A stretch of 41,681 nucleotides of DNA from Nitrosomonas sp. Its GTDB lineage: Bacteria > Pseudomonadota > Gammaproteobacteria > Burkholderiales > Nitrosomonadaceae. The position numbers and the translations under genes were made by a program. The stretch covers positions 1-41,681 of the forward strand of contig JAJSDU010000024.1 in the NCBI GenBank assembly GCA_028577615.1. Reading direction: 5' to 3'. Under the pieces are notes generated by a model, which saw only the letters and a program-made list of their open reading frames with translations, had not been told where the DNA came from and searched no databases. Shown in pieces: positions 32,954-40,849 of this stretch; position 1 is the stretch's first letter, and every line of letters begins with the position of its first letter.

Positions 32954-33730
32954 ATGGCAAAATATCAAATAAACTACGCATGTGGCCATGGCAGCACGGA
33001 AAAACAGCTTTACGGAAAAACATCGGAACGCGAGAGCTACATTGAGTGGGCCGAGGCAAATATGGTTTGCCCTGATTGCTACAACGCAAAAAAAATTGCT
33101 GATGATGCTGCAGCAAAGAAAATAGCTAAAATTTGTCTTGTTCCGGCGCTCGACCCCATTATCAGCATCGAAGTAAACGGCCAAATAGAGGTTAATAAGG
33201 ATGCTTTGTACGCATTAGGTTATCGCTGGAGCGATAGTACAAATGATGGCCTACTCGGTTATTTGACGACCGATCGCCCTAAACGTGTGCTTACTTTGCT
33301 TGCTAAGATAGAATCTGAGGAACAAATCGCCGCGTGGATTTCAAACCAACAAAATAAACTTGCAGAGCTGGGATATGAAATTTCAGACAGCTTAAACCTG
33401 ATTGATCTGGAATGGCTAAAAACTCGGATGGCAGAACAGAAAGATTCGATAGCCGCTCAGAAAAATGCTAAGGAAAAACTCGCTGAAATACAGACCACAG
33501 ATCCAAAACCACACATTTCGCCATTGCGCAACAGAATTGCAGAGCTTGAAAAATCAAGTGGTCAAAAATGGAACGGCAAAATTTACGGTCGCAAAGGCGG
33601 ATACAATTTTTACGTAGCAAATACCAAATACTCGGCAACAGACGCCGAAGTCGAGCAGCGCGAAGCAATCAACAAAGCGCGCGCTGACTGGGAAGAAAAA
33701 TACAAATCAGAAATTGAGGCGGCGAAATAA
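32954..33730 (+). CDS. phage hypothetical protein with N-terminal Cys/His cluster (258 aa)
   Basis: The N-terminus YQINYACGHG and later MVCPDCYNAKK form a CGH + CPxC zinc-site pattern (residues about 8-45) seen in a recurrent phage protein family. A middle region and a C-terminal coiled-coil (IAAQKNAKEKLAEIQ) follow, then a basic segment (WNGKIYGRKGGYNFYV). Function unknown. AGGAGA lies about 10 bases before the ATG. Confidence 0.65.
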   Translation: MAKYQINYACGHGSTEKQLYGKTSERESYIEWAEANMVCPDCYNAKKIADDAAAKKIAKICLVPALDPIISIEVNGQIEVNKDALYALGYRWSDSTNDGLLGYLTTDRPKRVLTLLAKIESEEQIAAWISNQQNKLAELGYEISDSLNLIDLEWLKTRMAEQKDSIAAQKNAKEKLAEIQTTDPKPHISPLRNRIAELEKSSGQKWNGKIYGRKGGYNFYVANTKYSATDAEVEQREAINKARADWEEKYKSEIEAAK

Positions 33731-34224
33731 TGTACATTAACCACATAACCATAACCACCGGTAACAATGCCCGCATATCGCGGGCGGATGTGGCTGATGA
33801 TGTCCTGGAAGTTGTAGCGCCGTGGCTGCAATCAATCGTCAATGCCGGGCAAAAATCACCACTCCCGATACCGTCTCTCAGCCATTTTAGCGTGATCGCT
33901 TACGTGCAGGATGGTGGCCTGGTGGTCACGGTCTACGGACCATCGGGGCCGCACCGGCAAAGCCAACCGGCAGGCTCGGATATCCCTCTGGTGACTTTTG
34001 GAGTCGCCCAGCGATCACGGCATTCCGGGCCGCTCTGGGCAATGCTGCTGGCTAATTTTGAGCATCTTGCTGGCATCAAACAACCATCACCACCTTGGTG
34101 CGCCGTGGCGGTGCATCCATCGATCATGATGCATCCGCAAGCGCTCGATTGGATCGCAGACTTTGAGCGTTGCGTGGCGTGGGCATGGATCACGCGCAAT
34201 GCGCAATTAGAGAGCACGCAATGA
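33730..34224 (+). CDS. conserved phage/plasmid hypothetical protein (164 aa)
   Basis: Shares a base with the upstream TAA (TAATG). Recognisable family pattern: MYINHITITTG, LVVTVYGPSGPH, IPLVTFGVA, PWCAVAVHP and a C-terminal WIADFERCVAWAWI. The family is widespread in proteobacterial mobile elements but has no known function. Base composition is visibly more GC-rich than its AT-rich neighbours, suggesting separate origin. Confidence 0.7.
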   Translation: MYINHITITTGNNARISRADVADDVLEVVAPWLQSIVNAGQKSPLPIPSLSHFSVIAYVQDGGLVVTVYGPSGPHRQSQPAGSDIPLVTFGVAQRSRHSGPLWAMLLANFEHLAGIKQPSPPWCAVAVHPSIMMHPQALDWIADFERCVAWAWITRNAQLESTQ

Positions 34225-34472
34225 TAAAAAAAGACAATCGCGGCGGCGCGCGCGAAGGTGCGGGGCGTAAAAAAATGCTTGATTGCGAAAAGAAAAAAAG
34301 AGTTACTTATGCATTATCACCTGATGTTATTGCATTTTTAAATAACCATAGACCAGCTGCTCAGACGCTCGAAAGGGCGGTTAGAGAGTTGGCGGCCAGC
34401 ATGGATAAGGCAAGCAGTACGGCATCGCAATTCGAGGCAGCTTATGCTAAAAAACCGGGAGATGATAAATGA
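34221..34472 (+). CDS. small basic RHH-like protein (83 aa)
   Basis: ATG 34221 overlaps the previous stop. It begins with GGAREGAGRKK, a basic motif common at the start of phage DNA-binding proteins. RVTYALSPDVIAFLNNHRP follows, compatible with a ribbon-helix-helix. The longer frame from 34170 would lie within the previous gene. Probable DNA binder; target unknown. Confidence 0.65.
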   Translation: MIKKDNRGGAREGAGRKKMLDCEKKKRVTYALSPDVIAFLNNHRPAAQTLERAVRELAASMDKASSTASQFEAAYAKKPGDDK

Positions 34473-34651
34473 AAAACGGATCAGAAATAACCACAACACC
34501 TTGCGAAAACGGGCAAATCGTTCAGGAGCTCTACAATGTCGAGATGGATGTTAGAAAAATCATTGATAGACGTGTTCTTGACACGCGCAACGAACAAATT
34601 AGGAATGCCCTGATAGCGCTTGGCTGGACTCCTCCAAATGGTAAATTGTGA
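34469..34651 (+). CDS. small hypothetical protein (60 aa)
   Basis: Overlaps its neighbours on both sides (ATGA at 34469; the TGA overlaps the next start). Acidic to neutral, with a helical DVRKIIDRRVLD stretch; no known domain. Confidence 0.55.
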   Translation: MKNGSEITTTPCENGQIVQELYNVEMDVRKIIDRRVLDTRNEQIRNALIALGWTPPNGKL

Positions 34652-34899
34652 TGACGAAACTATTATATTTAATATCGCAGGACGCTGATGATAATTACGA
34701 TAATTACACCGCCGCAGTGGTATGCGCAGAGTCCGAGGATGAGGCAAAGAAAATACATCCTGACGGGCGCAGCCAATTCCCAGATTGGTCTTATAACGAC
34801 AATTGGGCAAAATCCCCAGATATGGTTAACGTTAAATATCTCGGCATAGCTGATGAAAGTATAAATATTGGCGTTGTACTGCATTCTTACAAAGGATGA
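34651..34899 (+). CDS. small hypothetical protein (82 aa)
   Basis: Start is ATG 34651 or the GTG just before it. Acidic protein with a DADDNYDNYTAAVVCAESEDEA stretch and FPDWSYNDNWAK. It resembles short phage accessory proteins, but I cannot name the family. Last gene of the operon, followed by a strong terminator. Confidence 0.6.
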   Translation: MTKLLYLISQDADDNYDNYTAAVVCAESEDEAKKIHPDGRSQFPDWSYNDNWAKSPDMVNVKYLGIADESINIGVVLHSYKG

Positions 34900-34933
34900 T
34901 AAGTTTCAATACTTTGCATTATTTTGACAAAAC

Positions 34934-34964
34934 AAAGCCCGGCATAACCGGGCTTTTATTATTT
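34934..34964. terminator. bidirectional terminator between convergent operons
   Basis: AAAGCCCGG (34934-34942) and CCGGGCTTT (34948-34956) form a perfect 9-bp stem with a 5-base loop. T-rich flanks exist on both strands, ending the plus accessory operon and the minus nuclease operon. Confidence 0.85.
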
Positions 34965-34988
34965 AATCTAGTTGAGTTAACCGGATGT

Positions 34989-35468
34989 TCAGACTGAGTT
35001 AGATTGCACTACGGTGCCGCCACACCAACCGGCTCGCTTTCCCCCGCTGTACGTTCGCACCAATCCTTATTTGACCATTTCATCACCGACATTAACGCCA
35101 TCCGCCATAACGTGAGCGCTTATCCTGAAATACTTATCTCTGGTTGGATCGTGTAACGCAATATCCTTTGCGTTCATCACCTGACCAGTAAGGTAATTTT
35201 TGGCAGCAATAGCACCAGCAATTTCTTGAGGACATTTCCCCCTAATTTCCGGGGCATCAATTCCGCTTATTCGCACCGGAATGTTTTTGCACAGAACATC
35301 TGGACAACCTGCAATATTGACGCTGAATGTATCGCCATCATAAACTTTCACTACCGACTCCGGCTTAATCACGATACCGGCGTATACCGAATCTGAGCAA
35401 GCTGTCAGCGGTAGCAGTATTGCAATACAAAAAGATAATGTTAAAAATCTACTAAAAAAATTCTTCAT
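34989..35468 (-). pseudogene. SNase-type secreted lipoprotein nuclease with in-frame stop
   Basis: The intact part (35067-35468, 133 residues) has a lipoprotein signal (LLPLTAC) and an SNase fold: KVYDGDTFSV, then VRISGIDAPEIRGKCPQE, then RDKYFRI. TAA at 35067-35069 ends it after DEMVK. In the same frame GLVRTYSGGKRAGWC follows before the next TGA at 34989-34991, which is the normal end of phage SNase homologues. So the gene appears truncated by one nonsense codon. The catalytic core may still be present, lacking the final strand/helix. Start overlaps the DarA-like gene (ATGA). Confidence 0.75.
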
Positions 35469-35950
35469 GCTGTTAATGCTCCTGTGTATGTTGCTATTTC
35501 CGCCCTGACTTCGGCAATAGCCGCCTTCAGAGCATCCCTTTTACCCATCAATACCTGCTCCATCTTTGGCGCGGCCGTGCGCATTCCTGCTGGCGGCCTC
35601 ACCTTTGCTGCGGCAAGTAATTTCTGGAACTTTGAACGCCCGGAGTCCATAGCCTTAACAATCTCAGCGATCGCGGCAACGTGATCATCCTGGTTTTTAA
35701 TTGGCAACAACTTGTTATTTAATAGAACCTGAAAGATATCTCCGGTCTGCTTGATTCGCAGAACGACTTTTTGAGAGTCCGCAAAAGTCAGCAGCATTTC
35801 CCGGTAGCTCACCCCTGAATTACGCTTAACCGCTGTCGATACGTCTTGCTGAACGACATTCGCCCCGGCGCGCGAGAAGTATTTCATGGCCTCTTTTGCC
35901 GCTTTATCTTTGACTGATAGATCAGCGAAACTGAATAGTAAAGATTTCAT
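35465..35950 (-). CDS. DarA-N-like phage antirestriction-type protein (161 aa)
   Basis: The segments MKSLLFSFADLSV, GVSYREMLLTFADSQKVVL and RIKQTGDIFQVLLNNK are those of a phage family I associate with the N-terminal domain of P1 DarA (defence against restriction A). The C-terminal half is helical (AGMRTAAPKMEQVL). Its presence in the same genome as a DarB-like giant supports a linked counter-restriction system. The name is from memory and needs a profile search; the conserved phage family itself is clear. Confidence 0.6.
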   Translation of the reverse strand: MKSLLFSFADLSVKDKAAKEAMKYFSRAGANVVQQDVSTAVKRNSGVSYREMLLTFADSQKVVLRIKQTGDIFQVLLNNKLLPIKNQDDHVAAIAEIVKAMDSGRSKFQKLLAAAKVRPPAGMRTAAPKMEQVLMGKRDALKAAIAEVRAEIATYTGALTA

Positions 35951-36030
35951 GTTTTTAACTCATATTTAAGCAAGTAAGTGATATCCAGAATACACCAGCA
36001 AAAACACCCAAAATTGATGCTTTTACGTTA

Positions 36031-36537
36031 TCAATCTGGCACACCGGTACTGCTTGACCCTGGCGTAACATTCCCGTGATGGTGCGTGTCACCGATGTTT
36101 TTAGCGTTATGTTTCAGCGAACTGCCATTGATGGTTGTGTTAGTTCCATTAATGGTTACCGTAGGTGCGCTGATCTCAACAGTGGCGGCATTCAATTTCA
36201 ATACCCCATCGGCTGTTATTTCTATGTTTGCGTGATGAAATCTGCGCCAATCTATTGAGTTTTCAGATTGCGGGTTTCGGTATCCGGTGATGATGGGGTA
36301 GCGTGGATCTCCAATAATGAACGATATCCAGACCGTGTCACCCGCAAGTATTTCAATCTCTGTAGCATGGCTTCCGGCTCTGGATTTATCGCCAATTGGA
36401 TATTCGATTTCAGCTTCTGGTAGCACGTCAGCGCCGTCCGTCAATCCGGGTATTTCAATTCGGCATGTTCTGCGGTTTTTATCGTATGATTTGACAACTG
36501 CTGGGTATCTTCCCGGCATAGCCCCGTAATCATTCAT
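36031..36537 (-). CDS. baseplate central spike, gpV/Gp45-like
   Basis: 168 residues from ATG 36537. An OB-fold-like N-terminus (GRYPAVVKSYDKNRRTCRIEIP, IPGLTDGADVLPEAEIEYP, DTVWISFIIGDPRYPIITGY) is followed by a beta-helix needle (ITADGVLKLNAATVEIS) and the apex DTHHHGNVTPGSSSTG, whose His cluster would hold a metal at the needle tip. This is the membrane-piercing spike of contractile phages. In Mu and P2 the next gene is the gp25-like wedge, but here it is 20 kb downstream. Confidence 0.88.
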   Translation of the reverse strand: MNDYGAMPGRYPAVVKSYDKNRRTCRIEIPGLTDGADVLPEAEIEYPIGDKSRAGSHATEIEILAGDTVWISFIIGDPRYPIITGYRNPQSENSIDWRRFHHANIEITADGVLKLNAATVEISAPTVTINGTNTTINGSSLKHNAKNIGDTHHHGNVTPGSSSTGVPD

Positions 36538-36649
36538 GGCTACTAGAAGCAACTTTTGTGGCTTTTTTCAAGAGAGCAATCAAGTCTCTGTTATCATGTA
36601 ATTTAACGCCATTTAGCCGCAGCCAATATCTTCTTAAGAATCTTTTCAT
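36530..36649 (-). CDS. small basic protein between hub and spike (39 aa)
   Basis: ATG 36649 is preceded by GGAGGA about 10 bases upstream, itself overlapping the end of the hub gene. The frame overlaps the spike start by eight bases. The product (MKRFLRRYWLRLNG...) is strongly basic. The good ribosome site supports it; function unknown. Confidence 0.45.
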   Translation of the reverse strand: MKRFLRRYWLRLNGVKLHDNRDLIALLKKATKVASSSHE

Positions 36650-36653
36650 GTTA

Positions 36654-37562
36654 TTAATCCTCCAATGAACCAAGCCAAAGGCGTGTGTACTGATTGCTTC
36701 CGCTGCCATCAGTGCCGCTCTGAAATACGTGCGCAGCAGTAATGACAACGAGCGGATCGCGCCCGGTGAAATTGATTAAATCACCGGCTGAAATACCGGC
36801 TGATAAGTTTATGTTCGATATCTTGCGTTGCACCAAGCAGCGTGACATATTGCGCAGGCGTTGCGCATTCATGAACGGAGCGTAACGCACGCTCCTTGTC
36901 TTTCTTTGATCGCCCAAGACAAAGCCACCGGTATCATTCAAAGAGTAGAACCAGGGTATTTCATGCCGCTCAAGGAATCCGCTATTAATATAATCCGATG
37001 CATTATCAGGTAACTCCATGATCGGATCTTGCTTAAATAGATCAGGCAGGCGAAAGAATTTTAACCGGCCATCCTTCCATCGAACTATCCCGCCCTCCTC
37101 CTGTAATGCCCTGGCAATATGGAAGCTTGGGGTATCTCCTACAGGGCAATAGAAACGTGGCACCGGGAAATCCGCATCAACTGCCTTAATGGTAGCGCCA
37201 GATGCTCGGTAGATTGCTGACAAAACAGCGCTTTCTTTGATAATAGCCCGGCTGCGCACAAAAGCCACGCCATGACAAGTATCAAGTATGGCAGTAATCC
37301 GGATTGCGTCCATTTCCCTTGATCCCTGCACTACCCTGTTCTCAACCAAGGTTGATTTTATGATGCGCATAGAATCGCCTGATGACGCAGAGTTGCCGCC
37401 AGCCGTTATTACCTCACCATCGGCCAATTTCTTGGCCATATCTTCATCGGCCCGGATCTCTGCTTCAAGCGTAACCGGTACCGGCGACATATCAGAGCGG
37501 ATTACGGTGGATTTTATTAAATCTCCACGAATCTGTTCTCCGCTATTCAGGTAGAGAATCAC
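36654..37562 (-). CDS. baseplate hub protein, gpD/gp44-like
   Basis: 302 residues. FYCPVGDTPSFHIARALQEEGGIVRWKDGRL is the hub-family signature (late-control protein gpD/gp44 type), preceded by two beta-rich domains. The C-terminal LINFTGRDPLVVITAAHVF is also typical. It lies directly ahead of the spike, as expected for the hub that carries it. Confidence 0.75.
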   Translation of the reverse strand: MILYLNSGEQIRGDLIKSTVIRSDMSPVPVTLEAEIRADEDMAKKLADGEVITAGGNSASSGDSMRIIKSTLVENRVVQGSREMDAIRITAILDTCHGVAFVRSRAIIKESAVLSAIYRASGATIKAVDADFPVPRFYCPVGDTPSFHIARALQEEGGIVRWKDGRLKFFRLPDLFKQDPIMELPDNASDYINSGFLERHEIPWFYSLNDTGGFVLGDQRKTRSVRYAPFMNAQRLRNMSRCLVQRKISNINLSAGISAGDLINFTGRDPLVVITAAHVFQSGTDGSGSNQYTRLWLGSLED

Positions 37563-37572
37563 GGCGAACGAA

Positions 37573-37959
37573 TCACACTGTTATGATTAATTGCAGGAAT
37601 GCTTTTTGTGGCATATCAAGCATCATTTGATTTATATCTTGCTGGATCTCACTGGTTGCCCGGCCAAAAACATCAACTCCGAGCATACGAGAGGCCTCCA
37701 GTTGGGGAGCTGTTTCTCGCTCAACATAAAGCAGAAACAGGGGTTTAATCAAAGCCCATTCGGACAGACTGATTGTTGTCGCGCCAGTAATATCCGGATA
37801 TGGAGGATCGACTAAATCGTTAATTTCGAGCTTGGCATACCCAGCATAAAATTCGGTTGCGGCAACCGCCTGGGCAAGCACGGTGGCCGGGTCTAAAATG
37901 ACCGCCACGGGACGCTCATCAGTAAGAAATTTACTAACCAGATCGTCTATTGTGGCCAT
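37573..37959 (-). CDS. tail-associated hypothetical protein (128 aa)
   Basis: Lies between a decoration-like protein and the hub in the tail operon. Mostly helical, with SLSEWALIKPLFLLYVERE and RMLGVDVFGRATSEIQQD. A tail-completion or baseplate role is inferred from position only. Confidence 0.6.
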   Translation of the reverse strand: MATIDDLVSKFLTDERPVAVILDPATVLAQAVAATEFYAGYAKLEINDLVDPPYPDITGATTISLSEWALIKPLFLLYVERETAPQLEASRMLGVDVFGRATSEIQQDINQMMLDMPQKAFLQLIITV

Positions 37960-37965
37960 TTATTA

Positions 37966-38328
37966 TTATGCGTTTGGTTCGAGTATCAAGAATGCAACCA
38001 CACTGGTATCGATATTGCTGCTTGATAAAATTGTGAAGCTGGTATCGGCAACACGGGCAGACACTCGCAACCAACCGGGTGTGCCGCCGTCAGTCTGAGA
38101 CATCAGGAAAATGCGACTATTTGCTTTAACCTTGGTATTTGCCACGGTCACGGTACCGGCCACAAGCTTGGCGGTTCCCATAGCCGCATCTGATCCTTCA
38201 GCAACCTTGGGCGACGCTTTGCTCATGAATAATTTTTCAACATCCGCTTGCGAGATTGGTTTGTCTCCAACTTCTCCGGGTGGCACAGCAAGTGCCGCGC
38301 CGAGAAATGATGGTGCGTTTCCGCTCAT
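37966..38328 (-). CDS. structural protein with beta-rich C-domain (120 aa)
   Basis: C-terminal half (GTVTVANTKVKANSRIFLMSQ, TPGWLRVSARV, VAFLILEPNA) is a beta module found in phage tail, fibre and decoration proteins. The N-terminus (VPPGEVGDKPISQADVEKLFM) is helical. Probable virion component. Confidence 0.65.
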   Translation of the reverse strand: MSGNAPSFLGAALAVPPGEVGDKPISQADVEKLFMSKASPKVAEGSDAAMGTAKLVAGTVTVANTKVKANSRIFLMSQTDGGTPGWLRVSARVADTSFTILSSSNIDTSVVAFLILEPNA

Positions 38329-38363
38329 ATTAATGCTCCTATCTATGGTTGATTAAATAAAAA

Positions 38364-38864
38364 CTAACTGTAATTACCTGAATTACCAGGAATTACCTCG
38401 CCAAAGTAGTGAAAGAACAGTGTCCCAGTAAATATCAATATCTGTGATCTGTTTTCCCAATCTCTGTCTGGGTTATCTATCTGCATAAAGCAATTTTCAA
38501 TACGCTTGGCTTTCAAAAACTTTTGAGGTGTTCCTTCATAAATTTTTGCATTGAACTTACCGCCTCTCGTGATGAGGTTTACCAGCATGTTATCTATGCT
38601 TCCGGCAATCGTTTCCATAAAAGCGACTTGCCCTTGCTGATTAACTTTCGCTTGTTGAGGCTCCCATCCGGCAGAACCAAGTGGCATTGGAACTTCTATT
38701 TCGCCTCCGACAGAAATTTCCGGCCAAGGCGCTTGTTTGCAGAGCAGGTAATTTTGCTCGAAACCTTCTATCTCAAACGTAAAATCACTTGAAACAACCT
38801 TCGCACCAAGTGCTTGGGTAACGTTGTAAAAACCTTTGAGGTATTCTGAATTGGAAACGGTCAT
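38364..38864 (-). CDS. putative tail tube-like structural protein (166 aa)
   Basis: Beta-rich protein (FTFEIEGFEQNYLLCKQAPWPE, GEIEVPMPLGSAGWEPQQ, NAKIYEGTPQKF) of the length and character of a tail tube subunit, at the start of the hub-spike gene set. No decisive family motif, so the call is provisional. Start overlaps the preceding small frame by four bases (ATGA). Confidence 0.5.
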   Translation of the reverse strand: MTVSNSEYLKGFYNVTQALGAKVVSSDFTFEIEGFEQNYLLCKQAPWPEISVGGEIEVPMPLGSAGWEPQQAKVNQQGQVAFMETIAGSIDNMLVNLITRGGKFNAKIYEGTPQKFLKAKRIENCFMQIDNPDRDWENRSQILIFTGTLFFHYFGEVIPGNSGNYS

Positions 38865-39007
38865 GATGGCGGGTCCTGTAGTTCATTAAATGAATCATCT
38901 GATGAACTGAACTTTGCCTTAGTGACAGCGATTAAACCGGCTGTTTTTCCGGTTAAATTATTTATTGTTACGGTATTAAGGTGCGGCGAATTCTTTTCGA
39001 CACACAA
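38861..39007 (-). CDS. possible small protein, coupled to the tube-like gene (48 aa)
   Basis: An open frame with no ATG runs from TTG 39007 to TGA 38861-38863, which overlaps the next ATG (ATGA). The C-terminal part reads NNLTGKTAGLIAVTKAKFSS, with beta character. Start codon uncertain. The overlap is the main support. Confidence 0.35.
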   Translation of the reverse strand: MCVEKNSPHLNTVTINNLTGKTAGLIAVTKAKFSSSDDSFNELQDPPS

Positions 39008-39548
39008 CCGCAGAAGATACGCCCCCCAATCTCAATCCGTCATAGAAGTATTGCGCCCTGAATACAAGCAGGCGCTCAAGTAATTTCATAAAACGGGGAT
39101 ATTTCTCGAATTTGCTGCAAACGATCTGCCCGTCAAGCAGCATCAAATCCGCAAGGAGTTTGTCTAACTCATGCCTGATTTGTTCGTGACTTGCATTTTT
39201 AATCACCTTATCCTCTTCCGGAGTACTGTAAATAACACCCTCCCCAGGACGATAGGCTGGCTGCATAATGTCAACAGAAACACTCATCATTCCGTTGCGC
39301 AGCAATTCATATCCGGGGTCATGCGCACCGGTGGCGCCCGGCATGATGTCAGGTGTGTCTATTGTTGGTCCGCTCGGGCCGTCGGATGAATATCCAGGCT
39401 CAATGAACAAAAGACCTTCTCTTGTTAGATGGATTCTGTGCAATTGAATGGCTCTTTTTGGTCTGAAATTTGTAAACACAAAATATGGCTCAGTGGTCCG
39501 GTATTTGAATCCCGTGATCCACCGTAATGATTTTGATCTCTGTATCAT
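38976..39548 (-). CDS. DUF1353 family protein (190 aa)
   Basis: The core pattern SSDGPSGPT, then GATGAHDPGYELLR (residues about 55-85) is diagnostic of DUF1353, common beside lysis and tail genes in phages; activity unknown. Two HD/His-Asp pairs suggest a metal or peptidase-like site. ATG overlaps the holin-like gene stop. Confidence 0.75.
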   Translation of the reverse strand: MIQRSKSLRWITGFKYRTTEPYFVFTNFRPKRAIQLHRIHLTREGLLFIEPGYSSDGPSGPTIDTPDIMPGATGAHDPGYELLRNGMMSVSVDIMQPAYRPGEGVIYSTPEEDKVIKNASHEQIRHELDKLLADLMLLDGQIVCSKFEKYPRFMKLLERLLVFRAQYFYDGLRLGGVSSAVVCRKEFAAP

Positions 39549-39859
39549 ATTTTTTTACTCCCTTCCATGGACTGCGGCACCAACAAACCTATTCCTGCTC
39601 CAGCAATCATGATCTGGTTCATTGTCAACGTATCCAGATATGATAATCCGCCAGCTCCTACGCACATGGCTATGAGCTTTAAAACAGCCTTCATTGTTGC
39701 TTGCGGATTACCGAACATATAATCGAATAGGCCAACGTTATTATGCAATTCAGCCCATTTTCCACAATAAGCGTAAAACATTCCAAGCAAGCCAGATGCG
39801 ACGAATACGGATATCCGGATTACTTCTGATGTGTCTATGTAATTACTTAAATAGGTCAT
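39545..39859 (-). CDS. holin-like membrane protein (104 aa)
   Basis: Hydrophobic segments at about 14-31 (IRISVFVASGLLGMFYAY), 56-72 and 78-94 suggest two to three transmembrane helices, with a short polar tail (EGSKKI). Size and position next to the endolysin and lipoprotein genes fit a holin. Confidence 0.6.
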   Translation of the reverse strand: MTYLSNYIDTSEVIRISVFVASGLLGMFYAYCGKWAELHNNVGLFDYMFGNPQATMKAVLKLIAMCVGAGGLSYLDTLTMNQIMIAGAGIGLLVPQSMEGSKKI

Positions 39860-40368
39860 AATGCCTGCACCAGCCCAATCATTATTCGACCAAAAGATAT
39901 TGCGTCCAATAAAGCCTGTCGCCTATTCCCCGCCGCAATGAGATTTTCTACTGAATCATTCATTTTTAGTGCTCTCCGCTGATAATCCTGCAATATCACT
40001 TGGTCGCGTTCCGAGTAGACATTAAAATGTTTCTTAACAATTGATTCGACAGCTTTGTACTGGTTAACCAAGCTGGAGTAATCCGCTAAAAACTCACTAA
40101 ATATTGGAGCGGTAGAGTCAAGATCAGCAATCGATTCTCTCCACCTGGAAACAAATAATGAATAGTTATTTATGGCATGATTAACCGTCAGCAATTCAGT
40201 TTCGTTCAATTCAATTCTCTTTATTGTTTCGGCAACTTGGCCGGTTGTTACCATTTCATTTGCGATGACGGCATTTGCTAAATCATTAGTTTGGTTCAAG
40301 ACTGTCTGGCACCCCACAGTAAAGGCGACAACAGTCAGCACCAGAATTACTAAGCGCGTTATTTTCAT
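39856..40368 (-). CDS. phage lipoprotein (170 aa), possible outer spanin partner
   Basis: N-terminal signal with lipobox FTVGC (Cys about 20), then a long helical region (VNHAINNYSLFVSRW, VILQDYQRRALKMN). It belongs to the lysis cassette. Longer than typical o-spanins, so spanin function is a possibility only. Overlaps the holin-like gene by four bases. Confidence 0.55.
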   Translation of the reverse strand: MKITRLVILVLTVVAFTVGCQTVLNQTNDLANAVIANEMVTTGQVAETIKRIELNETELLTVNHAINNYSLFVSRWRESIADLDSTAPIFSEFLADYSSLVNQYKAVESIVKKHFNVYSERDQVILQDYQRRALKMNDSVENLIAAGNRRQALLDAISFGRIMIGLVQAL

Positions 40369-40383
40369 GATACCTCCGTTAAA

Positions 40384-40848
40384 TTATGCAATTAATCCTT
40401 GACGCTTATAGCTTCCTTTGATGGTCAGCAATTGCATCCTGTTTGCTCCGCTGATGAGCGACACATGCACCCAGCCGGAATTCGGAATACCTGATGTGTA
40501 GTTTTCTAATATCAATTGATCGTAAATCAGATTGGTTGATATCCATGTCGCAAGGTCGTAGTTTGATACGCCCGGAACCTCAAAATCCACAGCCTGACCA
40601 AGCATGTGCTGAGAATTCTTGCTGCCACCCAGTGCCTTATTAAGATTCGGGCACCGATAACCACTATTCACGCTAAACGGAACCAAGAAATGAGATCGAA
40701 CCGGCTCAAGGATGCTTATGCATATCCTCACAAAACTGCCAATCACATCCGCAGGAGGAGTATTGTCTATACCAAGCTTGATTGCTGTATCTGAATGAAT
40801 TAATTCTCTAAGCGTAAAATGAGGCGATAATTTCGCATTTAGATCCAC
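40384..40848 (-). CDS. endolysin, peptidase M15 type (D-Ala-D-Ala carboxypeptidase-like)
   Basis: 154 residues. I chose GTG 40848, with AGGGG six to seven bases upstream, over the GTG at 40866. Zinc ligands are visible: His81 in SQHMLGQAVDFEV, Asp88, and His128 in GWVHVSL, as in the Peptidase_M15_3 family. The N-terminal FTLRELIHSD segment is the usual start. It cuts peptidoglycan cross-bridges. No signal peptide, so it needs the holin. Confidence 0.88.
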   Translation of the reverse strand: MDLNAKLSPHFTLRELIHSDTAIKLGIDNTPPADVIGSFVRICISILEPVRSHFLVPFSVNSGYRCPNLNKALGGSKNSQHMLGQAVDFEVPGVSNYDLATWISTNLIYDQLILENYTSGIPNSGWVHVSLISGANRMQLLTIKGSYKRQGLIA

Positions 40849-40849
40849 G

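Noticed and set aside
35067-35468. SNase gene simply shorter than its family
   Set aside because: The conserved ending continues in frame after the stop, so truncation by nonsense codon explains it better.
38948-38968. AACCGG/CCGGTT hairpin as a terminator
   Set aside because: On the minus strand it has no proper T-run and it lies inside a possible coupled frame.
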